Below, piece by piece: positions 26,641 through 35,884 of a DNA stretch of 64,000 nucleotides (position 1 is the first letter of the stretch; each line of letters opens with the position of its first letter). Source of the stretch: an uncultured Bacteroidota bacterium (GTDB lineage Bacteria > Bacteroidota > Bacteroidia > Chitinophagales > Chitinophagaceae); contig CAIRYK010000032.1 in the NCBI GenBank assembly GCA_903882805.1, forward strand, positions 48,089 to 112,088. Reading direction: 5' to 3'. The position numbers and the translations under genes were made by a program. The notes under the pieces were generated by a model. The model had not been told where the DNA came from. It searched no databases and saw nothing but the letters and a program-made list of their open reading frames with translations.

Positions 26641-26898
26641 ATGCAATTAGAAATATTAACGCCGGAGCACAAAGTTTATAGCGGTAAAGTTCACGGCATT
26701 CAGTTGCCGGGTGTAGAGGGTTCATTCGAAATACTCGAAAACCACGCGCCTATGATCGCTGCCTTGGGAAAAGGTAAAATGAAAGTGCTTAAAGACAAGA
26801 ATAATAACACAGAGACCTACGAAATCTCTGGTGGTTTTATAGAAATGCTGAACAACAAAGCAAGCGTGCTGATTGAAGACGCTACAGCTATGGACTAA
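26641..26898 (+). CDS. atpC: ATP synthase F1 subunit epsilon, short form
   Basis: An 85-residue protein with only the N-terminal beta-sandwich of epsilon: MQLEILTPEHKVYSGKV, QLPGVEGSFEILENHAPM and ISGGFIEMLNNKASVL. The C-terminal two-helix inhibitory domain of the 130-residue E. coli protein is missing, as is usual for Bacteroidota. It lies behind atpD and ahead of a strong terminator, so the two form a two-gene operon. Without the C-terminal helices, the ratchet inhibition of ATP hydrolysis seen in E. coli cannot operate in the same way. Confidence 0.95.
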   Translation: MQLEILTPEHKVYSGKVHGIQLPGVEGSFEILENHAPMIAALGKGKMKVLKDKNNNTETYEISGGFIEMLNNKASVLIEDATAMD

Positions 26899-26918
26899 CA
26901 TTTTTGTACAAAACATAT

Positions 26919-26960
26919 AGTATGGGCTGCCTTTATGGCGGCCCATACTCGTTTTATTTG
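26919..26960 (+). terminator. Intrinsic terminator of atpDC
   Basis: AGTATGGGCTGCC (26919-26931) pairs with GGCGGCCCATACT (26937-26949) with one G-U wobble, loop TTTAT, then CGTTTTATTT. Confidence 0.85.
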
Positions 26961-27023
26961 GTGATGATGTTGATAGGTAATCACCAAACGTAATTTTGTT
27001 GCTACTAATTCAAAACCACATTT

Positions 27024-27031
27024 TATCTTTG
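27024..27031 (+). promoter_or_regulatory. -7 element for the gene at 27041
   Basis: TATCTTTG matches TAnnTTTG and lies ten bases before the ATG at 27041. The nearest TTTG upstream (26995) is 25 nt away, longer than the ideal spacing. It argues against the ATG at 26996. Confidence 0.45.
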
Positions 27032-27040
27032 TTTCCTATT

Positions 27041-28546
27041 ATGATAAAACGCAAAGTTATTCTCGTTTTCCTGTTGGCTATTTTGGCAATAAGTGTATCC
27101 AGCAATGCCGACGCTCAGTTTTGGAAGAAGAAAAGCGAAACTGAGAAGAGCAAGCACAAAGCTGAAGTAGAGAAAAAGAGAAAAGAGGAGGAAAAGCGTA
27201 GGAAAGAGAAAGAAAAGGAGCGCGAAAAGCGCAGGAAGGATGACGATAAACGGCGCAGAGATAAGGAAAAAGAAAAAGAACACAGACGCGAACTAAAACA
27301 GAAAGAACGCGAAGAGCGTAGGAAGAAGAAGCATGAAGCCGAACAACCCAAGCCGAAGTTGGAGCCGGTAAAAAAGGAAAAGAAAGAAAAGGAGAAAAAA
27401 GACAAAAAGAAGCCGCTACCAATCAAGAAAAAAGAGATAAAATACCCAAATTCGGTAATTAAATCGCGGTACAGGATAGATGTGCTTACGCCTATGTATC
27501 TCGACGATTTGGTGAAAGGCCAAAGTGTGACCTTTAAAGATAAATTGCCCGAAAAAGCCCAGCCTGGTATGGCATTTTATCAGGGTATAAAGTTGGCGGC
27601 AGACAGCTTGAAACGCGCTGGCTATCAAATAGATATTTACATACACGATATTGCATCTGCAGCAGAAACGCCTGATGCATTGCTGAGCAAAAACAAACTG
27701 GACTCTACCGACTTGATAATTGGCGCGGTGGCTACCAAGGATATTACGCCATTGGCCACTTTTGCCTGTAAAAAACAGATAAATTTCATATCGGCCCTAT
27801 CGCCTGCCGATGGCGGCGTGAAAAACAATGAGTATTTTACACTCCTACAACCGTCGCTGAAAAGCCATTGCGACTGGATATATAATGATGTGGTAGTAAA
27901 GTACCCCGGCCGTGCTATCAGCTTGTTTTATCGTACATCTACAGTGGCTGATGAGAACGCTTACAAGTACCTGACTACCGATAAATACACGCCCATGGTA
28001 CTGAATACCATGTTGTGCAAACGCTTGCCTACCAAGGATAGCTTGCGTAGGATGTTTGATACAACCCGACCTAATATTGTAATTGTATCTGTGCTTGATA
28101 TTGGGTTTGCCGATAGTTTGCTTAAACAGATATCCCGTGATTTTCCTACTGTTCATTTCGAGGTATACGGTATGCCTACCTGGAGCGCAATTGGGTCTTT
28201 GCAGAAAGCAAATGCCTACCGAAACCTTACTGTTACATTGTCTGTTCCGTTCTACTTCGACCCTGCACAGCCGTTGGCGCAGTACATAGAACGTCGTTGT
28301 AAGGCTGAATTTGGCGTAAAGCCCTCGGAGTTGGTGTGTCGCGGTTTTGAAACCGTTTTCTGGTATGCTAATCTATTAAAACAATACGGTACCATCTTCA
28401 ACACAAGATATAACGACAACATAGCCGCACCGTTAACTCGATTTGATGTAAAGCCTCAATGGGATAAAAACAACAATCTACTGTACAACGAGAATACCCA
28501 TATTTTTCTCTCGAAATACGAGGGCGGCGTCTTTAAAACGCAGTAG
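27041..28546 (+). CDS. Periplasmic-binding-protein-like protein with charged coiled-coil N-terminus
   Basis: Signal peptide MIKRKVILVFLLAILAISVSSNADAQ, then about 110 residues almost entirely Lys, Glu, Arg and Asp (KKRKEEEKRRKEKEKER...), predicted to be a long charged helix. From about residue 150 the chain resembles a type 1 periplasmic binding fold (Leu/Ile/Val-binding-like): KSRYRIDVLTPMYLDDL, FYQGIKLAADSLKRAGY, IIGAVATKDITPLATFACK and VHFEVYGMPTWSAIG. Such proteins in Bacteroidota are often fused to peptidoglycan-binding modules; here the charged helix may do that job (inference). It lies alone, behind atpDC, and converges with the WecA-like gene. The ligand is unknown. Confidence 0.75.
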   Translation: MIKRKVILVFLLAILAISVSSNADAQFWKKKSETEKSKHKAEVEKKRKEEEKRRKEKEKEREKRRKDDDKRRRDKEKEKEHRRELKQKEREERRKKKHEAEQPKPKLEPVKKEKKEKEKKDKKKPLPIKKKEIKYPNSVIKSRYRIDVLTPMYLDDLVKGQSVTFKDKLPEKAQPGMAFYQGIKLAADSLKRAGYQIDIYIHDIASAAETPDALLSKNKLDSTDLIIGAVATKDITPLATFACKKQINFISALSPADGGVKNNEYFTLLQPSLKSHCDWIYNDVVVKYPGRAISLFYRTSTVADENAYKYLTTDKYTPMVLNTMLCKRLPTKDSLRRMFDTTRPNIVIVSVLDIGFADSLLKQISRDFPTVHFEVYGMPTWSAIGSLQKANAYRNLTVTLSVPFYFDPAQPLAQYIERRCKAEFGVKPSELVCRGFETVFWYANLLKQYGTIFNTRYNDNIAAPLTRFDVKPQWDKNNNLLYNENTHIFLSKYEGGVFKTQ

Positions 28547-28549
28547 TGT

Positions 28550-29632
28550 TTATATAGATTGCCTGCGCTGGCGCCTTATGCCGTACACAACAGCCATGCT
28601 TGTGGCTGCAAAAAGGAGTAGCGCCGCAAATGCAGGCGCAATAGGCCATCCTTTTATCGCGAATGCGAGCGCAAGGAGCAATACATTTATGGCAGCAATA
28701 ATGGCTACCGATTGCGGATGCGTAAAACCGGCATCGATAAGGTAGTAATGCATGTGAGATCTATCGGCAACAAGCGGCGATTTGCCTTTTGACGCTCTGT
28801 ATACAAACACCCTCAGCGCATCGAATACTGGGAAGGTAAGTAACGCTAATACTATTATGGCTGCCCCGCTATACGTGGGGACAAATTGATGCAACTGCCC
28901 GATGGCCGCGCCGGTATATAACTTTAACAGTAATACCGACAGCACAAATATCATAAAGCCAAGCAGCATAGAGCCTGTGTCGCCCATGTAAATTTTGGCA
29001 GGCGACCTGTTGTAATACAGTAGCCCGGCTGTGGCGCCGGTTAGGCTAAAGCAAATGCAAGCCGCCGCTGTCGCATGTAAGCCCACAAACATGAAGCCAA
29101 GTGTAGTAGTGTACATAATGGCCAATACGCAGGCAAGCGCATCTATACCATCTATAAAATTGAATGCATTGATGAAGAATGCGCAGCCAAATGTTAGTAT
29201 GCCCAAATAAAGCCATTGTGGAATATCGAGCCCAATGATCTGCAACAAGGCTGCAGATTGCACATCGGCAAAATACATGGTGATACCCGACGAAAGCAGC
29301 TGCGCGAGCAGTTTTTTTGACGGGCGCATGTTGGCGAGGTCGTCGTATATGCCGGTGAAAAAGAGAATAACAATACTGGCTATAACATACCGCCAGTTGG
29401 CTATGTTGTCGTACATATAGAATGCCGACACTACCATAAAGCCCGTGAAAATACCTATGCCTCCAAGGCTCGGAATTTTAGCGCCTTTTATTTTACGGGA
29501 TTCATCCGGCGTATCGTATATCTCATTGCGGGTAGTAATAAACAGCACTTTACGTACTGAATACATACTTACAATACACGACACTAATACAGAGGCGAGG
29601 TAAATAATATAGTTGGGTACTGTATTCGTCAT
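28550..29632 (-). CDS. Undecaprenyl-phosphate N-acetylglucosaminyl-1-phosphate transferase (WecA/TagO-like)
   Basis: Polytopic membrane enzyme of the MraY/WecA glycosyltransferase 4 family: puts a sugar-1-phosphate from a UDP-sugar on undecaprenyl phosphate, the first step of O-antigen, capsule or teichoic-type glycans. Motifs in order: IKGAKIPSLGGIGIFTGF, FFTGIYDDLANMRPSKKL, INAFNFIDGIDALA with the catalytic Asp-Gly-x-Asp, YNRSPAKIYMGDTGSMLLG and the final HMHYYLIDAG (the cytosolic loop that picks the sugar). About eleven helices. The RSHMHYYL loop is characteristic of WecA/TagO rather than MraY. It may feed the glycan genes at 39-54 kb. Confidence 0.9.
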   Translation of the reverse strand: MTNTVPNYIIYLASVLVSCIVSMYSVRKVLFITTRNEIYDTPDESRKIKGAKIPSLGGIGIFTGFMVVSAFYMYDNIANWRYVIASIVILFFTGIYDDLANMRPSKKLLAQLLSSGITMYFADVQSAALLQIIGLDIPQWLYLGILTFGCAFFINAFNFIDGIDALACVLAIMYTTTLGFMFVGLHATAAACICFSLTGATAGLLYYNRSPAKIYMGDTGSMLLGFMIFVLSVLLLKLYTGAAIGQLHQFVPTYSGAAIIVLALLTFPVFDALRVFVYRASKGKSPLVADRSHMHYYLIDAGFTHPQSVAIIAAINVLLLALAFAIKGWPIAPAFAALLLFAATSMAVVYGIRRQRRQSI

Positions 29633-29702
29633 GCTGGTTATAAAAGTCCGAAAATAGTTATTCCTGTATTTAGGGCTCGCTTGCTACGTTCTCATAAAGG
29701 AT

Positions 29703-32681
29703 TTAGTTAAGCGAACTGTACAACAGTTTTGCCGGCGCCTTTAGCCAGTTCACCTGTTGCAAATTTAGCGAAAACGATATGCTTCTTTGAAACACATTTT
29801 TTCGGCCGTAAGTATTATCGAGATAGTTTCTAAAATCGCTGCTCAATACTATTGGAAAGTAAATGTTCAGCAAATCTTTAAACATATGTACTTCTATGCC
29901 GGCATCGTACTGAAGGGTAGTAGCTCCCGGATTTTTCATATCGGGCAATGGATTAGGCATCAGTCCGGCATCGAGAAATATACGTATTGGCAAGTTACGC
30001 AATGGCAGGTCTGTTTTTAAGTTTATGGCAGCAACCCAGTTGTCGCTACGGCTGGCATTATTGTATACTGGAACTTTAAATCCGCCTTCCTGATTTGCTA
30101 TTTGATGCGCAGCCAAACCGGTTTGAGCGTTTCTGCCCAGATATACGCCATCATATAGGTAGTCGTTTACGCCGCTGTAGCTTGTGTTCAGTCGGTATTG
30201 TTCAGTTTTTGCCGGGTCATCGCCCATATCGAAGAACTTACCGGCATAGGCCCGAAGGTACAACGATTTTTTCTTCACGTCATAGTCGATTCTTATGTTG
30301 CCTTCTGCGCTTATTTTGGCATATTCGGGTCCATATTCGCCCCTTAATTGGTAAGAAAAGGGATTGAATGTGCGGTTGTTTTTATGCGTGTATCTTATTG
30401 TCTCAATTAGTTTTTGGTTGTCCTTTAGTTTCGTGCCAGAGGTAGCATAGTCGAATGTTTGTTCGCTTATACTATATGCTTTGAGCGTTAATTCACGGTT
30501 TACAGAACTAAGTGCATCTGGCTCATTAAGCGTAAAAGTGAGCGACGGCGCTATCTTCATGTAACGGGCATATAGAGGTTCTTTCAGGCCTATCAGCGTT
30601 TCATTATGGTGGTAAGTACTTGCATCGGCTTGCAGCATTATTTCTTTGAAGCCTGCATTTGGGTACCAAATATACCCTACTGAGGCGCCTCCGTTTATGG
30701 TATTGCTGCCAAATGCATAGGTAGGCGCTATAGCAAACCGGAAGCGGTTTTGAGGTAGTGTAAAGTTATGGAACAGTAAGCCGGCCATAAATCCGTCATT
30801 CAGCGAATAGCCAATGGCGGGAGCTATATACAATTTGTCGTTGTAGCTGCGATTGATACCTGTGTAGGATTGTATGCTGAGTCCAAAGCGGTGAAATAGT
30901 GCATTGCGTTTGTATCTGTTGTTGGTTGTTTTAGCATCAGGTATAGCATCGTCTATGGTTAGTTTTGTCCAGTCGGCGGTAGGTAGCGTTAGTTTAGCGG
31001 TTTGCGTAAAGGGTGGCGTCCATACAGCTGCAGTAAGGCTATCTTTATTATAGGCATTCACTAGCGCCGGGGCAGTTACGCCCGTATTGTTTCTTAAGGT
31101 TACCTCTGTATTTGCTCCGGTTACTTTTGCTTTAATTATGGTGTAGTCAATTTTCTTATCGCTTTTTAAAAGAGTATCAAAAAACCAATCCAGATTTTTT
31201 GAAGTGTGTTTTTGCAAGCAAGCCTTATAATCTTCTGGATACGGGTGGTGAAAATGCCATGTGTCGAAATAGTCTTTCATGCCAGCGTTAAAATCTGCTG
31301 TTCCAATATATTGTTCCAGCCACTTGTGCAATAGCGCTGTTTTGTAATATACGTCGAGTCCGTAATTGAGCGATCTAAAATTAGCAGATGTCTGTTCTAG
31401 CGCCTGATCGATGTGTGTGGCTGCCATCTCATAATAGATTAGGCTTTCATCCAGCTTGTTCAATCCCGATTTCTTTTTTCCTGTGTTGAGTTCATGGGTG
31501 GTTTTTTGCTCATAAAAGGTATTTAGCCCTTCATCCATCCATGCATGGTCGCGCTCGTTGCTGCCCAGCAACCCATAAAACCAGTTATGTCCGGCTTCAT
31601 GCACAGTTACTTTTCTTAGGCTCGATGAACTACCTTTATCTATCAAGGTTAGGGTAGGGTATTCCATTCCGCCGCCGGCTTTCATGTCGCCCAGAGCAGC
31701 CTTCATAGTCTGGTATGGGTACGGACCAACCAGTTTACCGTAGCTTAATATAGTTTCGCGCAGATAGTCGGTAGCTTTTATCCATTGTTTGCGGTAAGCG
31801 GGCAGAAATGCAGCCCATACAGTTACCAGTTGGCCATTGCCAGGCGAGGTAACGGTGTCTTTGCGCACCACAAATCGCTTGTCGGCAAACCATGCAAAAT
31901 CATGAATATTATCTTCATGAAAATGAATGGTCTTTGTTTCTGTAGCGCTTGCCGGAAAATGATGCTTGTAGGTAGTATCTGCCGGCAGGCTGTCTTTAGC
32001 CCGCTGCTCCAGCCATTCGTTTTCTTTTGTATCTGTACAGTTGCCGGTGGCCATTACCACATAGTTAGCGGGCAGGGTAATGCTAACATCATAAGAGCCG
32101 TATTCGCTGTAAAATTCGCCCAATTCCTGATACGATAGTGGATGCCAACCGCCGTGGTTGTCGTAAACTGCGGGTTTGGGAAACCATTGCGCCAGGTAGA
32201 AAGCCTCTCCGGTATGTCCGCTGCGCGAAAAAACCTGAGGTATTTTTACCTTAAAAGGTGTGCTTATTTTAATGGTTTGGCCCGGTAGCAGCGGATTAAT
32301 TAGGTCAACGCGCGCTATATCAGGGCGGTCTTCTGTTTTATAATGGTCTACACTTTGCCCATCTACAACAAATGAAAGGCTATCTATATATCCTCTGTCT
32401 TTCGCTTTTGAAAAGTAGAAGTCTGTTTTGCCAATCAGGTCCATTTGTTTGGCAAAGGGCGTTTTATCATTTTTATAGGCATTGGGCCATAAATGCATGT
32501 ATATCGACTTCAGGGTGTCGGGCGAATTGTTGGTGTAGGTGATTTCTTCATAGGCATATACCATGAACTTCTTATCATCGAGGCGAGCATCAATTTTTGT
32601 GTTTACTTTTTGTTGCCAGCCGGGCTGTGCTTGTGCATTTGCGCCTGCTAAAAGTACAATTGCGATAAAAAGTTGTTTCAT
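29703..32681 (-). CDS. M1-family metallopeptidase, secreted
   Basis: Signal peptide MKQLFIAIVLLAGANAQAQ; I start at 32681, because the frame upstream (to an ATG at 32840) codes for 53 residues with no family resemblance. A gluzincin aminopeptidase follows, with GGGMEYPTL (the GAMEN-like exopeptidase region) and zinc site HEAGHNWFYGLL, completed by MDEGLNTFYEQ with the third ligand Glu. The N-terminal domain has SPDTLKSIYMHLWPNAY, typical of the Bacteroidota M1 group. The last 300 residues are a beta-rich, barrel-like region (FHRFGLSIQSYTG, YLRAYAGKFFD), suggesting outer-membrane anchoring. Length 992 is long for M1 but usual for this type. Confidence 0.9.
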   Translation of the reverse strand: MKQLFIAIVLLAGANAQAQPGWQQKVNTKIDARLDDKKFMVYAYEEITYTNNSPDTLKSIYMHLWPNAYKNDKTPFAKQMDLIGKTDFYFSKAKDRGYIDSLSFVVDGQSVDHYKTEDRPDIARVDLINPLLPGQTIKISTPFKVKIPQVFSRSGHTGEAFYLAQWFPKPAVYDNHGGWHPLSYQELGEFYSEYGSYDVSITLPANYVVMATGNCTDTKENEWLEQRAKDSLPADTTYKHHFPASATETKTIHFHEDNIHDFAWFADKRFVVRKDTVTSPGNGQLVTVWAAFLPAYRKQWIKATDYLRETILSYGKLVGPYPYQTMKAALGDMKAGGGMEYPTLTLIDKGSSSSLRKVTVHEAGHNWFYGLLGSNERDHAWMDEGLNTFYEQKTTHELNTGKKKSGLNKLDESLIYYEMAATHIDQALEQTSANFRSLNYGLDVYYKTALLHKWLEQYIGTADFNAGMKDYFDTWHFHHPYPEDYKACLQKHTSKNLDWFFDTLLKSDKKIDYTIIKAKVTGANTEVTLRNNTGVTAPALVNAYNKDSLTAAVWTPPFTQTAKLTLPTADWTKLTIDDAIPDAKTTNNRYKRNALFHRFGLSIQSYTGINRSYNDKLYIAPAIGYSLNDGFMAGLLFHNFTLPQNRFRFAIAPTYAFGSNTINGGASVGYIWYPNAGFKEIMLQADASTYHHNETLIGLKEPLYARYMKIAPSLTFTLNEPDALSSVNRELTLKAYSISEQTFDYATSGTKLKDNQKLIETIRYTHKNNRTFNPFSYQLRGEYGPEYAKISAEGNIRIDYDVKKKSLYLRAYAGKFFDMGDDPAKTEQYRLNTSYSGVNDYLYDGVYLGRNAQTGLAAHQIANQEGGFKVPVYNNASRSDNWVAAINLKTDLPLRNLPIRIFLDAGLMPNPLPDMKNPGATTLQYDAGIEVHMFKDLLNIYFPIVLSSDFRNYLDNTYGRKNVFQRSISFSLNLQQVNWLKAPAKLLYSSLN

Positions 32682-32901
32682 GCCGCTAAAATAGTTAAAA
32701 GTAATGAGCCAGAGGTAAATGCGCATCGACTCATAAAACTGAAACAGGATACAATTTATTGTTAGGGTAAAAAGAATGAATGCGTTGCCAGTGGCCAATT
32801 TGAACCGATTATATATATTTATTGCGCACTTTGAGTGCATCGTTGTCGAATATTTATTAGCCGTCGGCTAAAAAAACAGTGCAAAATTTTTTAACAATGC
32901 T

Positions 32902-32932
32902 TTTGTATTATCAAAAAATGTTTATACCTTGT
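32902..32932 (+). promoter_or_regulatory. Promoter of the first NHL-repeat gene
   Basis: TTTG (32902-32905), exactly 19 nt, then TACCTTGT (32925-32932), two bases from the -7 consensus. The ATG follows at 32952. Confidence 0.5.
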
Positions 32933-32951
32933 TGTTATAAAACGCAGCCAA

Positions 32952-34427
32952 ATGACAAAATTTACTTTACGGGTATGTATCGCAGCAGGTATGCTGGCGA
33001 TGACCGGCGTTACCGGAGCAAGGGCGCAAGGAATAATTAGTACGATTGCCGGCGATGGAACGTCTGGTTATTCGGGCGATGGTGGGCCGGCTGTAATGGC
33101 TCGCTTATCTAACCCGGTTGGTGTGTGTGTAGATAATATGGGTAGCGTATATATTGCTGATAAATATAACAACCGTGTTCGTATGATATCGGGAGGAACT
33201 GGCTCCATTAGAACATTCATTGGTAATGGTACCTTTGGATTGTCAGGTTTAGGCGGTCCGGCGGGTTCGGCAGTTATCCGTTATCCGGATGGGCTTTCTA
33301 TAGATGCAGAAAACAATCTACTTGTATCTGATTGGTATAACGACATGGTATTTCGTGTAGCAGCAAGAACGGGTATCTTCGACGGTGAATGCGGCGACGG
33401 TCATCAGGGCAATAACGGAGATGGCGACCTGCAATATCTTGCAAGGCTCAAAACCCCGGCAGGAGCTTGCTATGGTCCGGGCGGTAATACTTACATTGCC
33501 GATGCAGGAAATAATAAGATACGTGTTGTGCACAACGATGTTTCTGGCACTGGTACGCGTACCGGTATAGTTAATTCTGTAGCCAATGTGCGTGAAACTT
33601 ACGGATACACAGGCGATGGCGGTCCGGCGCGCGATGCATCTTTTAGTCGTCCTTCGGCTGTATTCTTTGATCCGTCTACCAATACAGATTTGTATGTGTC
33701 TGATGCAGGCAACAACGTTATCCGCAAGATAGACATGGAGACAGGCATCATCACTACGGTGGTAGGTACCGGCGTAGCAGGTTATAGCGGCGACGGCGGA
33801 CTTGCAGTTGCTGCACAACTCCGTAACCCAGGTAATATTTTTATAGATGGCGCACGTAATTTGTATTTCTGCGACAGAGCTAATAATACTATCCGTAAAG
33901 TAGACCTTAACACTGGTATTATTTCAACTGTTGCCGGTACTGGTACTTTTGGTTATTCTGGCGATGGCGGTTTGTCTACGCATGCTCAGCTCAACGATCC
34001 GGAAGGCGTTTGGGTAGACAATGCAGGCGCAATGTATATTGCAGATGCAGGCAACAACAGAGTAAGAAAAATAACCCCTGTACCTCCGGTTGTTACACTT
34101 CCTTCGGTATTGGTTCCTGCAGCAACTACTTCAGAAACCACTACAATGGGTTCAGGAACAGGCACGCTCGATATTGCTAATGTTACTGCCGCAACAGGTA
34201 TTAAAGTTTATCCTAATCCTTCTACGGGTTCGTTTGTATTGCAGACTGGCGCTGAGCAAGCTAATGGCACAGTTACTATCTTCAATGTATTGGGACAGAA
34301 AGTATTTACTACCACCATAGCTTCAACAAACATGAACATTAATCTTAGCGGCGCGTCTGCAGGTATTTACACCATGTCTGTTAACTGGGCATCTGGTAGC
34401 ACAACACAAAAGATTACCATTAAGTAA
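32952..34427 (+). CDS. T9SS-secreted NHL-repeat beta-propeller protein (first of a pair)
   Basis: Signal peptide MTKFTLRVCIAAGMLAMTGVTGARAQ, then about six NHL-type repeats with the pattern I-x-T-x-A-G-x-G-x-x-G-Y-x-G-D-G-G-x-A and V-D-x-x-G-x-x-Y-I-A-D-x-x-N-N-x-x-R. These fold as a six-bladed beta-propeller that binds ligands on the cell surface. The C-terminal 80 residues (VYPNPSTGSFVLQTG...) are a T9SS type A sorting domain. It carries its own promoter and terminator. The next gene (34529) is a paralogue with the same layout, so the two arose by tandem duplication (inference). The function and ligand are unknown. Confidence 0.88.
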   Translation: MTKFTLRVCIAAGMLAMTGVTGARAQGIISTIAGDGTSGYSGDGGPAVMARLSNPVGVCVDNMGSVYIADKYNNRVRMISGGTGSIRTFIGNGTFGLSGLGGPAGSAVIRYPDGLSIDAENNLLVSDWYNDMVFRVAARTGIFDGECGDGHQGNNGDGDLQYLARLKTPAGACYGPGGNTYIADAGNNKIRVVHNDVSGTGTRTGIVNSVANVRETYGYTGDGGPARDASFSRPSAVFFDPSTNTDLYVSDAGNNVIRKIDMETGIITTVVGTGVAGYSGDGGLAVAAQLRNPGNIFIDGARNLYFCDRANNTIRKVDLNTGIISTVAGTGTFGYSGDGGLSTHAQLNDPEGVWVDNAGAMYIADAGNNRVRKITPVPPVVTLPSVLVPAATTSETTTMGSGTGTLDIANVTAATGIKVYPNPSTGSFVLQTGAEQANGTVTIFNVLGQKVFTTTIASTNMNINLSGASAGIYTMSVNWASGSTTQKITIK

Positions 34428-34452
34428 TAAAAATTTCGATGATAATAAAGTG

Positions 34453-34487
34453 CAAAATGCTCTCGTTTAGGGGGCATTTTGTATTTT
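34453..34487 (+). terminator. Terminator of the first NHL-repeat gene
   Basis: CAAAATGC (34453-34460) and GCATTTTG (34474-34481) form the stem, followed by TATTTTT. Confidence 0.75.
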
Positions 34488-34528
34488 TAGGAAGGTTGTA
34501 AATCTACAGAGTAAAAACACTGCTGCGT

Positions 34529-35875
34529 ATGAAAAATATATACTTCACTTTACTGATTTTGTTAGCTGCAGGCGACACCCAAGCGCAGGGAATTATAACA
34601 ACGATTGCAGGAAATACGGTTACTCAATATATAGGTGATGGATGGCCTGCTACCAATTATTCGCTGGCGCAACCGTCGGGTATGTGTGTAGATGGCGCTG
34701 GTAATGTTTATGTTTCAGATTTTGCTGACCACAGAATAAGGAAAATAGATACGCACGATACGTTATTTACCATATCGGGCGACGGTACTGCTGGATATAC
34801 CGGCGACGGCGGCCCATTTGCAGCGGCAGTTTATCGAAATCCGTCGGGTATATGCATGGATGCTGCCGAGAATCTGTATATATGCGAATGGTATAACGAC
34901 GTAGTGCGAAAGGTAAACCGAAGTACGGGTATAATAACCACAGTATGCGGTATGGGAATGGGCGGTTTTGCAGGCGATGGCGCTGCAGCCACTGCGGCCC
35001 ATATGGAAACGCCTAAAGGTATTTGCGTAGACCATGCCGGTAATTTGTATGTTGCCGACTATGGCAACCACCGTATCCGTAAGGTAGATGCTATCACCGG
35101 TATTATTACCACGGTTGCCGGTACAGGGGTTGCTGGATATAGCGGCGATAACGGTCCGGCTACTGCTGCGAAAATAGCTTATCCTAATGCTATATCTGCC
35201 GACAGCATGGGCAACATCTTCATATCGGATTATGGCAACAACCGGATAAGAAAAATTGCTGCCGGCACCGGTGAAATATCGACCTATGCCGGCACAGGCG
35301 TTATGGGTTATACAGGCGATGGTGGGGCGGCAGTAGCTGCAAAACTTGTTCGACCCAATTCCGTGCATATTAGCCGGAACGGGAATTTGTATATTTCTGA
35401 CAACGGAAACAATGTGATACGTAAGGTGAGCCCCGATGGCATAATAATCACAGTAGCCGGAAATGGTTCGTTTGGTTTTGCAGGCGATAATGGGCCAGCA
35501 ACAAACGCAACATTTAATGGCCCCTCGGCTGTATTTACTGATGCGGCGGAAAATTTATATATCGCCGACGGCGAAGCATCAACGGTGCGTAAGGTAACGC
35601 CAATTGTTAATGCAATAACCGAAGTATCGGAACCTGCACAGTTTATGGTGTACCCGAATCCATCGTCCGGAGCTTTTACGCTACAGGCCAGTAAAGTAGT
35701 AGGTTCACCGGCGGTGTTACAGATATATAATGCGTTAGGACAAGTGGTGTATACTCAGCATTTTGCTGCACAGTATGCTAATATCGATCTGTCGCAGCAG
35801 CCGCCTGGAGCCTATTACCTTACTGTAAGAAGCGGAGGCGCTGCATACACAGAACAATTGCTGTTGGTAAAATAA
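34529..35875 (+). CDS. T9SS-secreted NHL-repeat beta-propeller protein (second of a pair)
   Basis: Signal peptide MKNIYFTLLILLAAGDTQAQ, then NHL repeats with the same frame as the neighbour (CVDGAGNVYVSDFADHRIRKID, CVDHAGNLYVADYGNHRIRK, DSMGNIFISDYGNNRIRK), each paired with a glycine-rich G-D-G/N-G-P-A-x-A segment. The C-terminus VYPNPSSGAFTLQASKV starts a T9SS sorting domain ending in LLLVK. At 448 residues it is about 43 residues shorter than the first copy, which has an extra linker. It sits 101 bp after the first copy and converges with the transporter gene, nine bases away. The ligand is unknown. Confidence 0.88.
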   Translation: MKNIYFTLLILLAAGDTQAQGIITTIAGNTVTQYIGDGWPATNYSLAQPSGMCVDGAGNVYVSDFADHRIRKIDTHDTLFTISGDGTAGYTGDGGPFAAAVYRNPSGICMDAAENLYICEWYNDVVRKVNRSTGIITTVCGMGMGGFAGDGAAATAAHMETPKGICVDHAGNLYVADYGNHRIRKVDAITGIITTVAGTGVAGYSGDNGPATAAKIAYPNAISADSMGNIFISDYGNNRIRKIAAGTGEISTYAGTGVMGYTGDGGAAVAAKLVRPNSVHISRNGNLYISDNGNNVIRKVSPDGIIITVAGNGSFGFAGDNGPATNATFNGPSAVFTDAAENLYIADGEASTVRKVTPIVNAITEVSEPAQFMVYPNPSSGAFTLQASKVVGSPAVLQIYNALGQVVYTQHFAAQYANIDLSQQPPGAYYLTVRSGGAAYTEQLLLVK

Positions 35876-35884
35876 GCAGGCTTT

